From: CAXBYZ01 sp963980215
Lineage (GTDB): Bacteria > Patescibacteriota > Microgenomatia > UBA1400 > CG1-02-47-37
Direction: 5' to 3'
Length of the DNA: 64,000 bases
Assembly (NCBI GenBank): GCA_963980215.1
Contig: CAXBYZ010000001.1
Location: 19,234-83,233, forward strand
Every line of letters begins with the position of its first letter. Positions within the stretch are counted from its first letter, which is position 1. Below, piece after piece: positions 24,805 to 31,839 of this stretch. Position numbers and translations under genes: made by a program. A model generated the notes under the pieces. It saw only the letters and a list, made by a program, of their open reading frames with translations. It did not search any database and was not told the origin of the DNA.

Positions 24805-25757
24805 AAGTTGGCGGTGACGATGGTTTGGAGTTGTTCTCTAGTGGTGGTGGCCATGAGTTGTTGGCGGAGATTTAGGGCATTAGGAAAGTCGTTGATGTAA
24901 ACTTTGATAAATCTTTTTAAGACATGAATAGGTTTTTTATCTCCCCAATTTTTGATAAAGATGTTTAAGTGGTCATCTAATAATTTAAATTTTTCTTGAG
25001 GAGATAAATCTTTGATGGATTTTTGGGGATTGAAGATAAAGGGATCGTGAAAGACTCCCCGACCGATCATGACGCCATCAACTTGATACTTTTTAACTTT
25101 TTGGTGAGCGTCTACTAATGAAGTAACGTCGCCATTGCCGATGATTAGAGTATTAGGGCTGATTTTGTCTCTTAGCTTAACCGCTTTTCCAATCTCATCC
25201 CAATGAGTGGGAACGTCGGATAATTCTTTAGTGGTGCGACCGTGAATGGTAAGGGCTGAGGGTTTGAATTTTAGTAAAAAGCTGATCCAGATTTCAGTTT
25301 GGATAGTTTTAAAACCAATTCTGGTTTTGATAGAGACTGGGATTTTGTTGTTGGCACCTTTTATAGTAGCGGTGATAATTTTTTCGGCTAAGGAATGATT
25401 GTTGATCAAAGCAGAACAGGCACCTTTTTTGATGACGGTTTTTTCTGGACAGCCAAAATTCAGGTCAACTCCGTTAAAACCTAAGTTATAAACTAGATCA
25501 GCTGAAGCTTCAAAAAGCTCGGGAACTAGACCCCAAAGTTGGGCGATTAAGGGTTTTTCTTTTGGGGTGTGATTTAAATATTGAAGATAGCTTGATTGAT
25601 CGTGAGAAAAGATGGATTGAACGTTAACAAATTCGGTAAACATTAAGTCTGGTTTTCCGATATTAACCAACAATTGCCGAAAGGCCATGTCGGTGACCCC
25701 CTCCATGGGAGCTAAGCAAATGATGGGCTTTTTTAGGATTTGCCAAATATTTACCAT
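24801..25757 (-). CDS. dus: tRNA-dihydrouridine synthase
   Basis: This 318-residue flavoenzyme has LAPMEGVTDMAFRQLL (FMN site), VDLNFGCPEKTVIKKGACSALI with the catalytic Cys, VSIKTRIGF, LTIHGRTTKE, IIGNGDV and GVMIGRGVFHDPFIF. It reduces uridines in the tRNA D loop. A TATAAT (minus strand, 25772-25767) lies ten bases upstream of the ATG, which would leave almost no leader. The gene is divergent from the nuclease gene, with only 17 bases between start codons. Confidence 0.93.
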   Translation of the reverse strand: MVNIWQILKKPIICLAPMEGVTDMAFRQLLVNIGKPDLMFTEFVNVQSIFSHDQSSYLQYLNHTPKEKPLIAQLWGLVPELFEASADLVYNLGFNGVDLNFGCPEKTVIKKGACSALINNHSLAEKIITATIKGANNKIPVSIKTRIGFKTIQTEIWISFLLKFKPSALTIHGRTTKELSDVPTHWDEIGKAVKLRDKISPNTLIIGNGDVTSLVDAHQKVKKYQVDGVMIGRGVFHDPFIFNPQKSIKDLSPQEKFKLLDDHLNIFIKNWGDKKPIHVLKRFIKVYINDFPNALNLRQQLMATTTREQLQTIVTANL

Positions 25758-25774
25758 AGTGAGATGATTATACT

Positions 25775-26638
25775 ATGACTAAAGATAAGTACTCGGCTAC
25801 TTGGGTTTCTCATTCTTCGATTAGTGATTGGTTGGCTTGTCCTCGAGCTTACTTTTTGAAAAATGTGTATAAAGATCCAAAAACTGGGCATAAAATTTCT
25901 TTAATGAGTCCACCACTAGCTTTGGGGTCGGCGGTACATGAAGTGGTGGAGGGGTTGTCTGTGTTGCCAACCGATAAAAGATTTGATGAGTCGTTGATTA
26001 AAAAATTTGATAAAGTCTGGGGGAAATTTAGTGGTAAGAAGGGTGGGTTTGGGGATGAAGCTGAGGAGGGCCGGTATAAAGAGAGAGGAAAAAAGATGTT
26101 GAGGCGAGTGATGAAGTATCCGGGGCCTTTGAAAAATTTGGCGGTGAAGATTCAGATGGATTTGCCTAATTATTGGCTAAGTGAAGAAGATAATATAATT
26201 CTTTGTGGAAAGATTGATTGGCTTGAATATTTGAAAGACGAGGACATGGTCCATATTATTGACTTTAAAACCGGAAAAAGGGCGGAGCAAAAGGGTTCGT
26301 TGCAACTACCGATTTATTATTTATTGGTAACTAATACTCAAAAACGGGCGGTAAAAAAGGCAAGTTATTGGCATATTGATTTGGCCGATGAGCCGATGGA
26401 ACAAAAGTTACCGGATATTAAAAAAGCTAATGAGAAGATTTTAAAAATTGCTAAGGAGATAAAGCTGGCGAGAACTTTGGAGAGGTTTAAGTGCCCGAAT
26501 GATGGCTGTCGAGCTTGTAAACCAATGGAGAAAATTATTAAAGGCGAAGGTGAGTTTGTGGGGGTGGATGAGATTCGGCGGGATATTTATATTCTACCTA
26601 GAACGAAAGAGGATAAGCCTGAGGGTAAGATATTGTGA
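25775..26638 (+). CDS. RecB/Cas4-like PD-(D/E)XK nuclease with likely Fe-S cluster
   Basis: This 287-residue protein is a PD-(D/E)XK exonuclease-type domain: SHSSISDWLACPRAYF, GSAVHEVVEG with His 55, GKIDWLE with Asp 148, IIDFKTGK with Asp 163 and Lys 165, and QLPIYYLLV. Cys 22 and the C-terminal CPNDGCRAC (Cys 240, 245, 248) match the four-cysteine clasp that holds a 4Fe-4S cluster in AddB and Cas4 nucleases. No cas genes are nearby, so a DNA repair role is likely. It is cotranscribed with RhuM and the alkyltransferase-like gene. Confidence 0.82.
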   Translation: MTKDKYSATWVSHSSISDWLACPRAYFLKNVYKDPKTGHKISLMSPPLALGSAVHEVVEGLSVLPTDKRFDESLIKKFDKVWGKFSGKKGGFGDEAEEGRYKERGKKMLRRVMKYPGPLKNLAVKIQMDLPNYWLSEEDNIILCGKIDWLEYLKDEDMVHIIDFKTGKRAEQKGSLQLPIYYLLVTNTQKRAVKKASYWHIDLADEPMEQKLPDIKKANEKILKIAKEIKLARTLERFKCPNDGCRACKPMEKIIKGEGEFVGVDEIRRDIYILPRTKEDKPEGKIL

Positions 26639-26649
26639 GTGAGTAAAAT

Positions 26650-27717
26650 ATGAAGAAAGTGAAATCAAAACAAATTGACGATGGTTTGAGAGAAATCATA
26701 CTCTATAGAACAGCTAGTGATCAGGTTAGGGTGGAGGTTTTTTTAATCAATGAAACTTTGTGGCTGACTCAAGAGAGGATAGCTAAAGTTTTTGGGGTTC
26801 AAAGGCCGGCCATTACCAAGCATTTAAGAAATATATTTGCTAGTGGTGAGTTAGACGAAAAAGGGGTTAGTTCCATTTTGGAACACACCACTAAGCATGG
26901 GGCTATCAAGGGAAAATCTCAGGTTGGCAAAGTTAAGTATTATAATCTTGATGTGATTATTGCCGTAGGATATAGGGTTAATAGTAAGCGTGCGACTCAA
27001 TTTAGAATTTGGGCTACTAGTGTATTAAAAGAGTATGTGGTTAAGGGTTTTGCTATGGATGATAATAGGCTTAAAGATCCTAAATATTTTTTTGGTAAAG
27101 ATTACTTTGAGGAGCAGTTAGCCAGAATTAGAGATATTCGCTCGAGCGAGCGTAGGTTTTATCAAAAAATTACTGATATCTACGCCGAGTGTAGTGCGGA
27201 TTATGATTCAGATGAAGAAATAACTAGAGAATTTTTTGCCACGGTGCAAAATAAGCTTCACTTTGCCGTCTCTGGGCAAACAGCTGCCGAGATTATTAAT
27301 GCTAGAGTGTCTAGTAGAAAACCCAATATGGGATTAACTACTTGGAAAAATTCCCCTAAAGGTAAAGTTAGAGAGGCTGATGTGGAAATTGCTAAAAATT
27401 ATTTAAGTGAAAAGGAATTAGACCATCTCAATAGAATCGTATCTATGTATCTCGATTATGCTGAGCTTCAAGCAAAAAGGGGGCGAGTCATGTATATGAA
27501 GGATTGGGTAAAAAAACTTGATGCTTTTTTACATTTTAATGATCAGGATATTTTGCAAGGAAAAGGTGAGGTCAGCCATGAAGTGGCAGTGGCGCTGGCA
27601 AAAAAAGAGTATAAGGCTTTTTGTATTAAACAAGATAAAAATTACTTGTCAGATTTTGATAAGTTTAGTGGACAATATTTGGAGCAGCTGGATAAGAAAA
27701 CTAATGACAAACTGTAA
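26650..27717 (+). CDS. RhuM-family protein
   Basis: This 355-residue protein matches the RhuM family: LWLTQERIAKVFGVQRPAITKHLRNIFASGELDE, VKYYNLDVIIAVGYRVNSKRATQFRIWATSVLKEYVVKGFAMDDNRL, and HFAVSGQTAAEIINARV. The N-terminal part resembles a helix-turn-helix. RhuM proteins occur on genomic islands, often with restriction or toxin-antitoxin genes; biochemical function is unknown. It lies 11 bases after the nuclease gene. Confidence 0.85.
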   Translation: MKKVKSKQIDDGLREIILYRTASDQVRVEVFLINETLWLTQERIAKVFGVQRPAITKHLRNIFASGELDEKGVSSILEHTTKHGAIKGKSQVGKVKYYNLDVIIAVGYRVNSKRATQFRIWATSVLKEYVVKGFAMDDNRLKDPKYFFGKDYFEEQLARIRDIRSSERRFYQKITDIYAECSADYDSDEEITREFFATVQNKLHFAVSGQTAAEIINARVSSRKPNMGLTTWKNSPKGKVREADVEIAKNYLSEKELDHLNRIVSMYLDYAELQAKRGRVMYMKDWVKKLDAFLHFNDQDILQGKGEVSHEVAVALAKKEYKAFCIKQDKNYLSDFDKFSGQYLEQLDKKTNDKL

Positions 27718-28012
27718 AGATAAAGCTTTAAAGTGGGTGGGTAAAATTCCCAAAGGGAAAGTGGCAACTTATGGGCAAATTGCTAAGTTGGCGGGAATGA
27801 AAGGGGCCAGGCCGGTGGGAAATTGGCTTCATACTCACGGACAACCAATCACCATAGTTCCCTGCCACCGGGTGGTAAATAGTAAGGGTGGGTTGGCGAA
27901 AAATTTTGGAGCCAAAGGGAAGATTCAAACCCAAAAAAAGCGATTGGAGTCCGAGGGGGTGAAGGTTAAAAACTATAATGTTGATTTGGATAAATTTTTA
28001 TGGAAGGGGTAG
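27704..28012 (+). CDS. Alkyltransferase (MGMT C-domain) protein
   Basis: This 102-residue protein is the DNA-binding and active-site domain of O6-alkylguanine DNA alkyltransferases: VGKIPKGKVATYGQIAKLAGMKGARPVGNWLHTH and IVPCHRVVNSKG. The active-site Cys in PCHRV is present, so it may act as a suicide repair enzyme rather than as an ATL. I chose ATG 27704 because the family begins close to this point; the longer frame upstream is a shadow of rhuM. It overlaps rhuM by 14 bases and ends two bases before a family B palindrome. Confidence 0.85.
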   Translation: MTNCKDKALKWVGKIPKGKVATYGQIAKLAGMKGARPVGNWLHTHGQPITIVPCHRVVNSKGGLAKNFGAKGKIQTQKKRLESEGVKVKNYNVDLDKFLWKG

Positions 28013-28013
28013 C

Positions 28014-28035
28014 CCTACAAGGATAAACCCTGTAG
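28014..28035. repeat. Family B palindrome, diverged copy
   Basis: The arms CTACAAGGAT and ACCCTGTAG-like sequence pair with two mismatches around one base. It immediately follows the alkyltransferase stop codon. Confidence 0.65.
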
Positions 28036-28045
28036 ATGAAAATAC

Positions 28046-28070
28046 AAATCACACTCCCGGAGTGTGATTT
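28046..28070. repeat. Family A palindrome (REP-like)
   Basis: This is a perfect palindrome with 12-base arms (AAATCACACTCC) around one C. It lies between the alkyltransferase gene and the end of the radical SAM pseudogene, eleven bases after a family B copy. Confidence 0.8.
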
Positions 28071-28072
28071 GG

Positions 28073-28921
28073 CTAACTGTTTTTGCCGTGTTCGAGGACT
28101 TCCCCGCGACGGACAGTAAAGTTATAGTTTTTTAATAACTTTTGAATTGTCTGGCTAAGGTCTGCTTTGTATTGGTCATTTTTGGCTTGATAGAATTTCT
28201 TGATAACTTGATCTTTTTGGCCGGAAAGTTTTTTTAATAATCTATCTTTGATGTAGGAGGAAAGATTTAAGTGCTCTAAATAAATTTCGGTGGTGCCGGT
28301 GTTTTTGATGGCATCAAAGATACCGGTTAAGTTTCTGGGATTAGCAGAAAAATGAGGCAGTAAAGGACCAATAAAGGCGTAGGTTTTAATGCCCTCTTGA
28401 TTTAGTTTTTTTAGAGCTTTTAATCTTAATGATACCGGCGGGGCGGATTTTTCTAAAAATTGACTAACCTTATCTTTGGTGGTGGTAATGGTTAAACCAA
28501 CTTCAATTTTTTGGAGTTGGTTGAAAAGATCAATGTCTCGGGTGACTAAACTGGACTTGGTTAAGATACTGATTTGGCCTGGCCAATTATGCTTTATTAA
28601 TAACTTTAAAACTCCTCTAGAAAGCTGGTATTTGGTCTCGATACCTTGGTAGGGGTCAGTAACCGAACTTAAAAAAATGGTTTTGGTTTTATCTTTGATT
28701 TTAGCTAATTGCTGGTCTAAAACTTCAAGGAGATTAACTTTAACAAAGACGTAGTTACCTCAATCGTTGATACTTTTGCCAACAAAGCGACCCATAAAAC
28801 TGGCATAACAATAACTACAACCAAAGGCACAACCGGTATAGGGATTGATGACGTAGTCGGCGTCTGGTAATTTGGAAGCGACTAAAGCAGTTTTGACTTT
28901 TATTTCTTTGACGATGTTCAT
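28073..28921 (-). pseudogene. SPL-type radical SAM protein with in-frame TGA
   Basis: A 283-codon frame from ATG 28921 to TAG 28073 is open except for a single TGA at codon 54 (28760-28762). The product has NPYTGCAFGCSYCYASFMG with the CxxxCxxC cluster (Cys 31, 35, 38), then after the TGA GNYVFVKVNLLEVL, TIFLSSVTDPYQ, ILTKSSLVTRDID and VGLTITTT. This is the COG1533 radical SAM family related to spore photoproduct lyase. The TGA sits where the family commonly has Trp (WG..V.VKVN), so one TGG-to-TGA change explains it. It is otherwise intact, so the break is recent, a sequencing error, or read through. Confidence 0.8.
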
Positions 28922-28948
28922 TTTGGGTAAATTATAGCAAAGAAAGTG

Positions 28949-28971
28949 CCTACAGGGTCGGACCCTGAAGG
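28949..28971. repeat. Family B palindrome (REP-like)
   Basis: The arms CCTACAGGGTC and GACCCTGAAGG (one mismatch, A-A at position 4) flank one G. It lies between the divergent radical SAM pseudogene and the thermonuclease gene. Confidence 0.8.
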
Positions 28972-29021
28972 TTGGCTTGACGGTGGAGAGAATTTGGGAG
29001 AAGATTTGAATAGTAGGTTTT

Positions 29022-29699
29022 ATGAAGAAACTAAAGAAAAAGTTGTTGATATCAAAGTGGTTGGGATTAGGATTGCTGATCCCCTCTTTATTGCTGAATG
29101 CCTACTTTGTTAGTCGGCCAAAAAGTGATTATGGAATTGAAGTGATGGAGGTGTTGGATGGAGATACTTTGCTATTGGAAGGGAAAACTCGATTGAGGTT
29201 ACGGCAAGTGGATATGCCGGAACTTGATAATTGTTATGGACAGGAAGCTAAACAATTATTGGAAGAGATGGTAAAGGGAAAGAAAATTACTATTCAAGAT
29301 AAAATCTTGGATCAGCGAGGTCGAGCCATGGCTTTGGTCTATTTGGGAGATAGATTAGTCAACTTGGAGTTATTAAAGAATGGTATGGGACGGTATCATT
29401 CGGACAAAACTCGAGCGACTGAGGAGTTGAAAGCGGCCGGAGCCAAAGCGAAGGCAGAAAATTTGGGAGTGTACTCGCCGGAGTGTTACCAACAAGAAAA
29501 AAATTTGGAAAAACCGGAGTGTATTATTAAGGGAAATATCGATTTAAATAATCAAAGTATTAAGAGATATTACTACCCGGGTTGTGCCCAGTATAAATTC
29601 GTGATTGTGGAGAAAGATAAAGGTGAAGATTGGTTTTGTAGTGAAGCGGAGGCTGAGGTGGCAGGGTATGTGAAGGCTAAATCCTGCCCGGAGGGATGA
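29022..29699 (+). CDS. Exported thermonuclease with C-terminal sunset-like domain
   Basis: This 225-residue protein has a hydrophobic N-terminal helix (about 12-30), an SNase-like OB fold with VMEVLDGDTLLLEGKTRLRLRQVDMPELD and QRGRAMALVYLGDRLVNLELLKNGMGRY, and a C-terminal module IKGNIDLNNQ...YYYPGCAQY...DWFCSEAEAEVAGY with conserved Cys residues. It probably degrades nucleic acid outside the cell, which fits nucleotide scavenging by a reduced-genome bacterium. Family B palindromes flank the gene. Confidence 0.88.
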   Translation: MKKLKKKLLISKWLGLGLLIPSLLLNAYFVSRPKSDYGIEVMEVLDGDTLLLEGKTRLRLRQVDMPELDNCYGQEAKQLLEEMVKGKKITIQDKILDQRGRAMALVYLGDRLVNLELLKNGMGRYHSDKTRATEELKAAGAKAKAENLGVYSPECYQQEKNLEKPECIIKGNIDLNNQSIKRYYYPGCAQYKFVIVEKDKGEDWFCSEAEAEVAGYVKAKSCPEG

Positions 29700-29717
29700 A
29701 GTTTTAAGAGAAGGTTG

Positions 29718-29740
29718 CCTACAAGGTTGGACCCTGAAGG
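29718..29740. repeat. Family B palindrome (REP-like)
   Basis: The arms CCTACAAGGTT and GACCCTGAAGG pair with a few mismatches around one G. It is between the thermonuclease and the peptidase E gene. Confidence 0.75.
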
Positions 29741-29761
29741 AAAAAGATCATGGTAAAATAG

Positions 29762-30406
29762 ATGAATATGAAAAAGCGAATGTTTTTTGCGTCAAGCATA
29801 GATAGAGTGGCAAGTCATATAGTTGGGAAAATTGAAGGAGGAGTGGATGGACTAAAGTCGGTGTTTATTAATACAGCTGCGGAAGCGGAGGAAGGTGATA
29901 AAAGTTGGATGGAAATTGATAGAACTGGATTAAATGAAGCTGGAATTAAAACTTTTGATTATACTATTACCGGTAAAACTAAAAGTGATTTGGAACGAGA
30001 TTTAGGTGATTGTGAGTGGATCCATGTAAATGGCGGAAATGCTTTTTATTTACTACTCCAAATGCGAAAGTCGGGGTTTGACCAATTTATTAAGAGGCAG
30101 ATTAATAAAGGGGTTATTTATTCCGGTTCAAGTGCTGGCTCGATAGTGGCGGCACCGGATATTGAAATTACTAAATGTATTGAGAGTAAAGACTTTGAAA
30201 AAGAGCTTGGAAGTTTTGAAGGATTAGGATTAGTAGATTTTATTACTCTACCTCATTGGGGTGGTGATGATTTTAGAGAATTATATTTAAATCAAAAAAT
30301 TAAGTCTGCTTATAGAAAAGGGAATAAAATCATTTTGTTGAATGATGATCAGTATGTGGAAGTGGTGGATGGAAATTATAAAATTGTGGATGTAACGAAA
30401 GATTAA
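29762..30406 (+). CDS. Peptidase S51 (dipeptidase E-like)
   Basis: This 214-residue protein has the PepE layout: VFINTAAEAEE, WIHVNGGNAFYLLLQM and the nucleophile elbow YSGSSAGSIVAAPDIE (Ser about 124), followed by LPHWGGDDF. The S51 family includes alpha-aspartyl dipeptidase and cyanophycinase-like enzymes. A TAAAAT at 29754-29759 suggests a nearly leaderless transcript. It is bounded by family B palindromes on both sides. Confidence 0.85.
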   Translation: MNMKKRMFFASSIDRVASHIVGKIEGGVDGLKSVFINTAAEAEEGDKSWMEIDRTGLNEAGIKTFDYTITGKTKSDLERDLGDCEWIHVNGGNAFYLLLQMRKSGFDQFIKRQINKGVIYSGSSAGSIVAAPDIEITKCIESKDFEKELGSFEGLGLVDFITLPHWGGDDFRELYLNQKIKSAYRKGNKIILLNDDQYVEVVDGNYKIVDVTKD

Positions 30407-30410
30407 AAGA

Positions 30411-30433
30411 CCTTCAAGGACTGTCCTTGAAGG
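30411..30433. repeat. Family B palindrome, perfect copy
   Basis: The arms CCTTCAAGGAC and its exact complement flank a single T. This is the most symmetric copy of the family. It starts four bases after the peptidase E stop. Confidence 0.85.
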
Positions 30434-30490
30434 TGCGGGAAAATAGTTTTCTCAAGAGAATTTTATTTGTGAATAAATTATAGGGTTATA

Positions 30491-30505
30491 CAGGGACTGT
30501 CCTTG
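30491..30505. repeat. Family B palindrome, partial copy
   Basis: CAGGGAC, one T and GTCCTTG remain of the palindrome, with the right flank GAAGG kept and the left flank diverged. It lies 24 bases beyond the rpsI stop codon, so it and the previous copy sit at the 3' end of the ribosomal superoperon. Confidence 0.65.
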
Positions 30506-30528
30506 AAGGTGGAGGGCTAGAGTTTTGA

Positions 30529-30927
30529 TTAACGTTTGGGGGATTGGCGCTTACGCCTGGCGGAGCCACCCATGCCGGCTTTGCGTCGTTCTCTTTTTCG
30601 TGGGTCTCTAGTAACTAGACCTTTTTTCTTTAGAATTGGTTTGAATTTCTCTTCATTGACTTTGATTAAGGTTCGTGCAATTCCGTGAATAGTGGCATCT
30701 AGTTGACTGGATTTGCCTGAACCTAAAACTTTGACGGTAACGTAGTATTTTTCTAGAACGTTGCAGATTTTGAATGGCTCTAGGAATAAACCTTGGTTGA
30801 CTGAACCAGGAAAGTACTTACTAACTGGCAGATCATTGACTTCGTGGTCACCTTTTCCAGTGAATAGTCTAACTCGAGCGATGGCTCTTTTTCTTCTTCC
30901 GGTTGCGTAAACGTATTTTTTTGACAT
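30529..30927 (-). CDS. rpsI: Ribosomal protein uS9
   Basis: This 132-residue protein has YATGRRKRAIARVRL at the start and TRDPRKRERRKAGMGGSARRKRQSPKR at the end; the basic tail reaches the P-site tRNA in the 30S subunit. It is the last gene of the superoperon and directly follows rplM. Two family B palindromes lie just beyond its stop. Confidence 0.96.
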   Translation of the reverse strand: MSKKYVYATGRRKRAIARVRLFTGKGDHEVNDLPVSKYFPGSVNQGLFLEPFKICNVLEKYYVTVKVLGSGKSSQLDATIHGIARTLIKVNEEKFKPILKKKGLVTRDPRKRERRKAGMGGSARRKRQSPKR

Positions 30928-30929
30928 AT

Positions 30930-31415
30930 TTATTTATCCTTTTTTAATTTCTTAACAGACACTCCTGGAGTGGGAACTTCTTTCACTCCGGGAGTGAGAG
31001 ATTTCTTTAATTTATCAGCATAAATGTGGGTTTCTGTTTTAAATATTTTTAATCTCTTTAACCTTGGACTTCTTAGCTTGTTTTTTGGCAACATGCTGGA
31101 AACTGCTCTAGTAATAATTTTTCTTGAATCTTTTTCTAACTGACGGTCAAAGGTGATTTGTTTTAAGCCATTTGGAAAGTTGGTGTGGCGGTAGTAAATT
31201 TTATTTTGTTCTTTTCTACCAGTTACTTTGACGTCGTTGCTGTTTATGACTACTACATAGTCTCCACAATCTAGGTGGGAAGTGAAGTAGGGTTTGGTCT
31301 TGCCGATTAATTTTTGGGCAATTTGAGTAGCGACTCGACCCAAAACTTGGTCTTTGACATCTACTAGATGCCAATCTCTTTTTATATCTGATTGTTTGGT
31401 TGCGTATGTGTCCAT
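30930..31415 (-). CDS. rplM: Ribosomal protein uL13 with palindrome-encoded C-terminus
   Basis: This 161-residue protein is recognisable from WHLVDVKDQVLGRVATQIAQKLIGK, GDYVVVINSNDVKVTGRK and SMLPKNKLRSPRLKRLKIF. Normal homologues are about 142 residues. The extra C-terminal part contains SLTPGVKEVPTPGV, which is encoded by a doublet of family A cores at 30960-30997. An almost identical peptide ends the neighbouring bL17. uL13 binds 23S rRNA early in 50S assembly. Confidence 0.95.
   Translation of the reverse strand: MDTYATKQSDIKRDWHLVDVKDQVLGRVATQIAQKLIGKTKPYFTSHLDCGDYVVVINSNDVKVTGRKEQNKIYYRHTNFPNGLKQITFDRQLEKDSRKIITRAVSSMLPKNKLRSPRLKRLKIFKTETHIYADKLKKSLTPGVKEVPTPGVSVKKLKKDK
30960..30997. 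repeat. Family A core doublet inside rplM
   Basis: Two palindromes, CACTCC-T-GGAGTG (30960-30972) and CACTCC-G-GGAGTG (30984-30996, with an outer T/A pair), are joined by an 11-base spacer. The unit differs from that in rplQ (31433-31470) only at the centre of the first palindrome. Confidence 0.85.
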
Positions 31416-31417
31416 AA

Positions 31418-31837
31418 TTATTTCTCCACTTTCACTCCCGGAGTGGGAACTTCTTTCACTCCGGGAGTGAGTGAAGATTCTATTTTATCGACGAATTCGA
31501 TTTTGGCCATCATGGTGTTGTCTCCCCTTCTTTGACCTAGTCTAACTATTCTAGTAAAACCAGAGTTTCTTTTTTTAGCTCTAGGAGCGATAACGTCAAA
31601 AAGATGATTGGCAGCTTTCTTGTGTGAGAGAAAAGCCATAACTTGGCGACGACAAGACAGAGAACCCTGCCTAGCTTTAGTCATTAATTTGTCAATTAAT
31701 GGCTTTATTGCTTTGGCTTTGGCCTCGGTAGTCTTGATCTGCTCTTTGAAGATCAAGTTAGTGAGCAAGCTTTTAAATAAAGCTTTTCTCTGTTTGATGT
31801 TTCTACCAAGTTTCTTGGATTTGACTCTGTGTCTCAC
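31418..31837 (-). CDS. rplQ: Ribosomal protein bL17 with palindrome-encoded C-terminus
   Basis: This 139-residue protein begins MRHRVKSKKLGRNIKQRKALFKSLLTNLI and has GFTRIVRLGQRRGDNTMMAKIEFVD, both standard for bL17. Beyond that core it carries SLTPGVKEVPTPGVKVEK, encoded by a family A doublet. bL17 lies near the peptide exit tunnel. It follows rpoA by two bases. Confidence 0.95.
   Translation of the reverse strand: MRHRVKSKKLGRNIKQRKALFKSLLTNLIFKEQIKTTEAKAKAIKPLIDKLMTKARQGSLSCRRQVMAFLSHKKAANHLFDVIAPRAKKRNSGFTRIVRLGQRRGDNTMMAKIEFVDKIESSLTPGVKEVPTPGVKVEK
31433..31470. repeat. Family A core doublet inside rplQ
   Basis: CACTCC-C-GGAGTG (31433-31445) and CACTCC-G-GGAGTG (31457-31469) are separated by the same 11-base spacer as the doublet in rplM. 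Both are read in the same frame in the two genes. Confidence 0.85.
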
Positions 31838-31839
31838 AA

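Noticed and set aside
27518..27703. Longer alkyltransferase frame starting at 27518
   Set aside because: The extra 62 residues lie entirely inside rhuM in another frame and show no similarity to the alkyltransferase family, which begins at the ATG at 27704.
28760..28762. Alternative genetic code in which TGA is an amino acid
   Set aside because: Other genes in the window end with TGA at conserved C-termini (recX, cmk, AbrB-like, rplN), often in ATGA overlaps, so TGA is a stop and the radical SAM case is a single exception.
28014..30509. CRISPR array
   Set aside because: The repeats are palindromes spaced by whole genes or by irregular distances, without spacer-sized units, and no cas genes are present.
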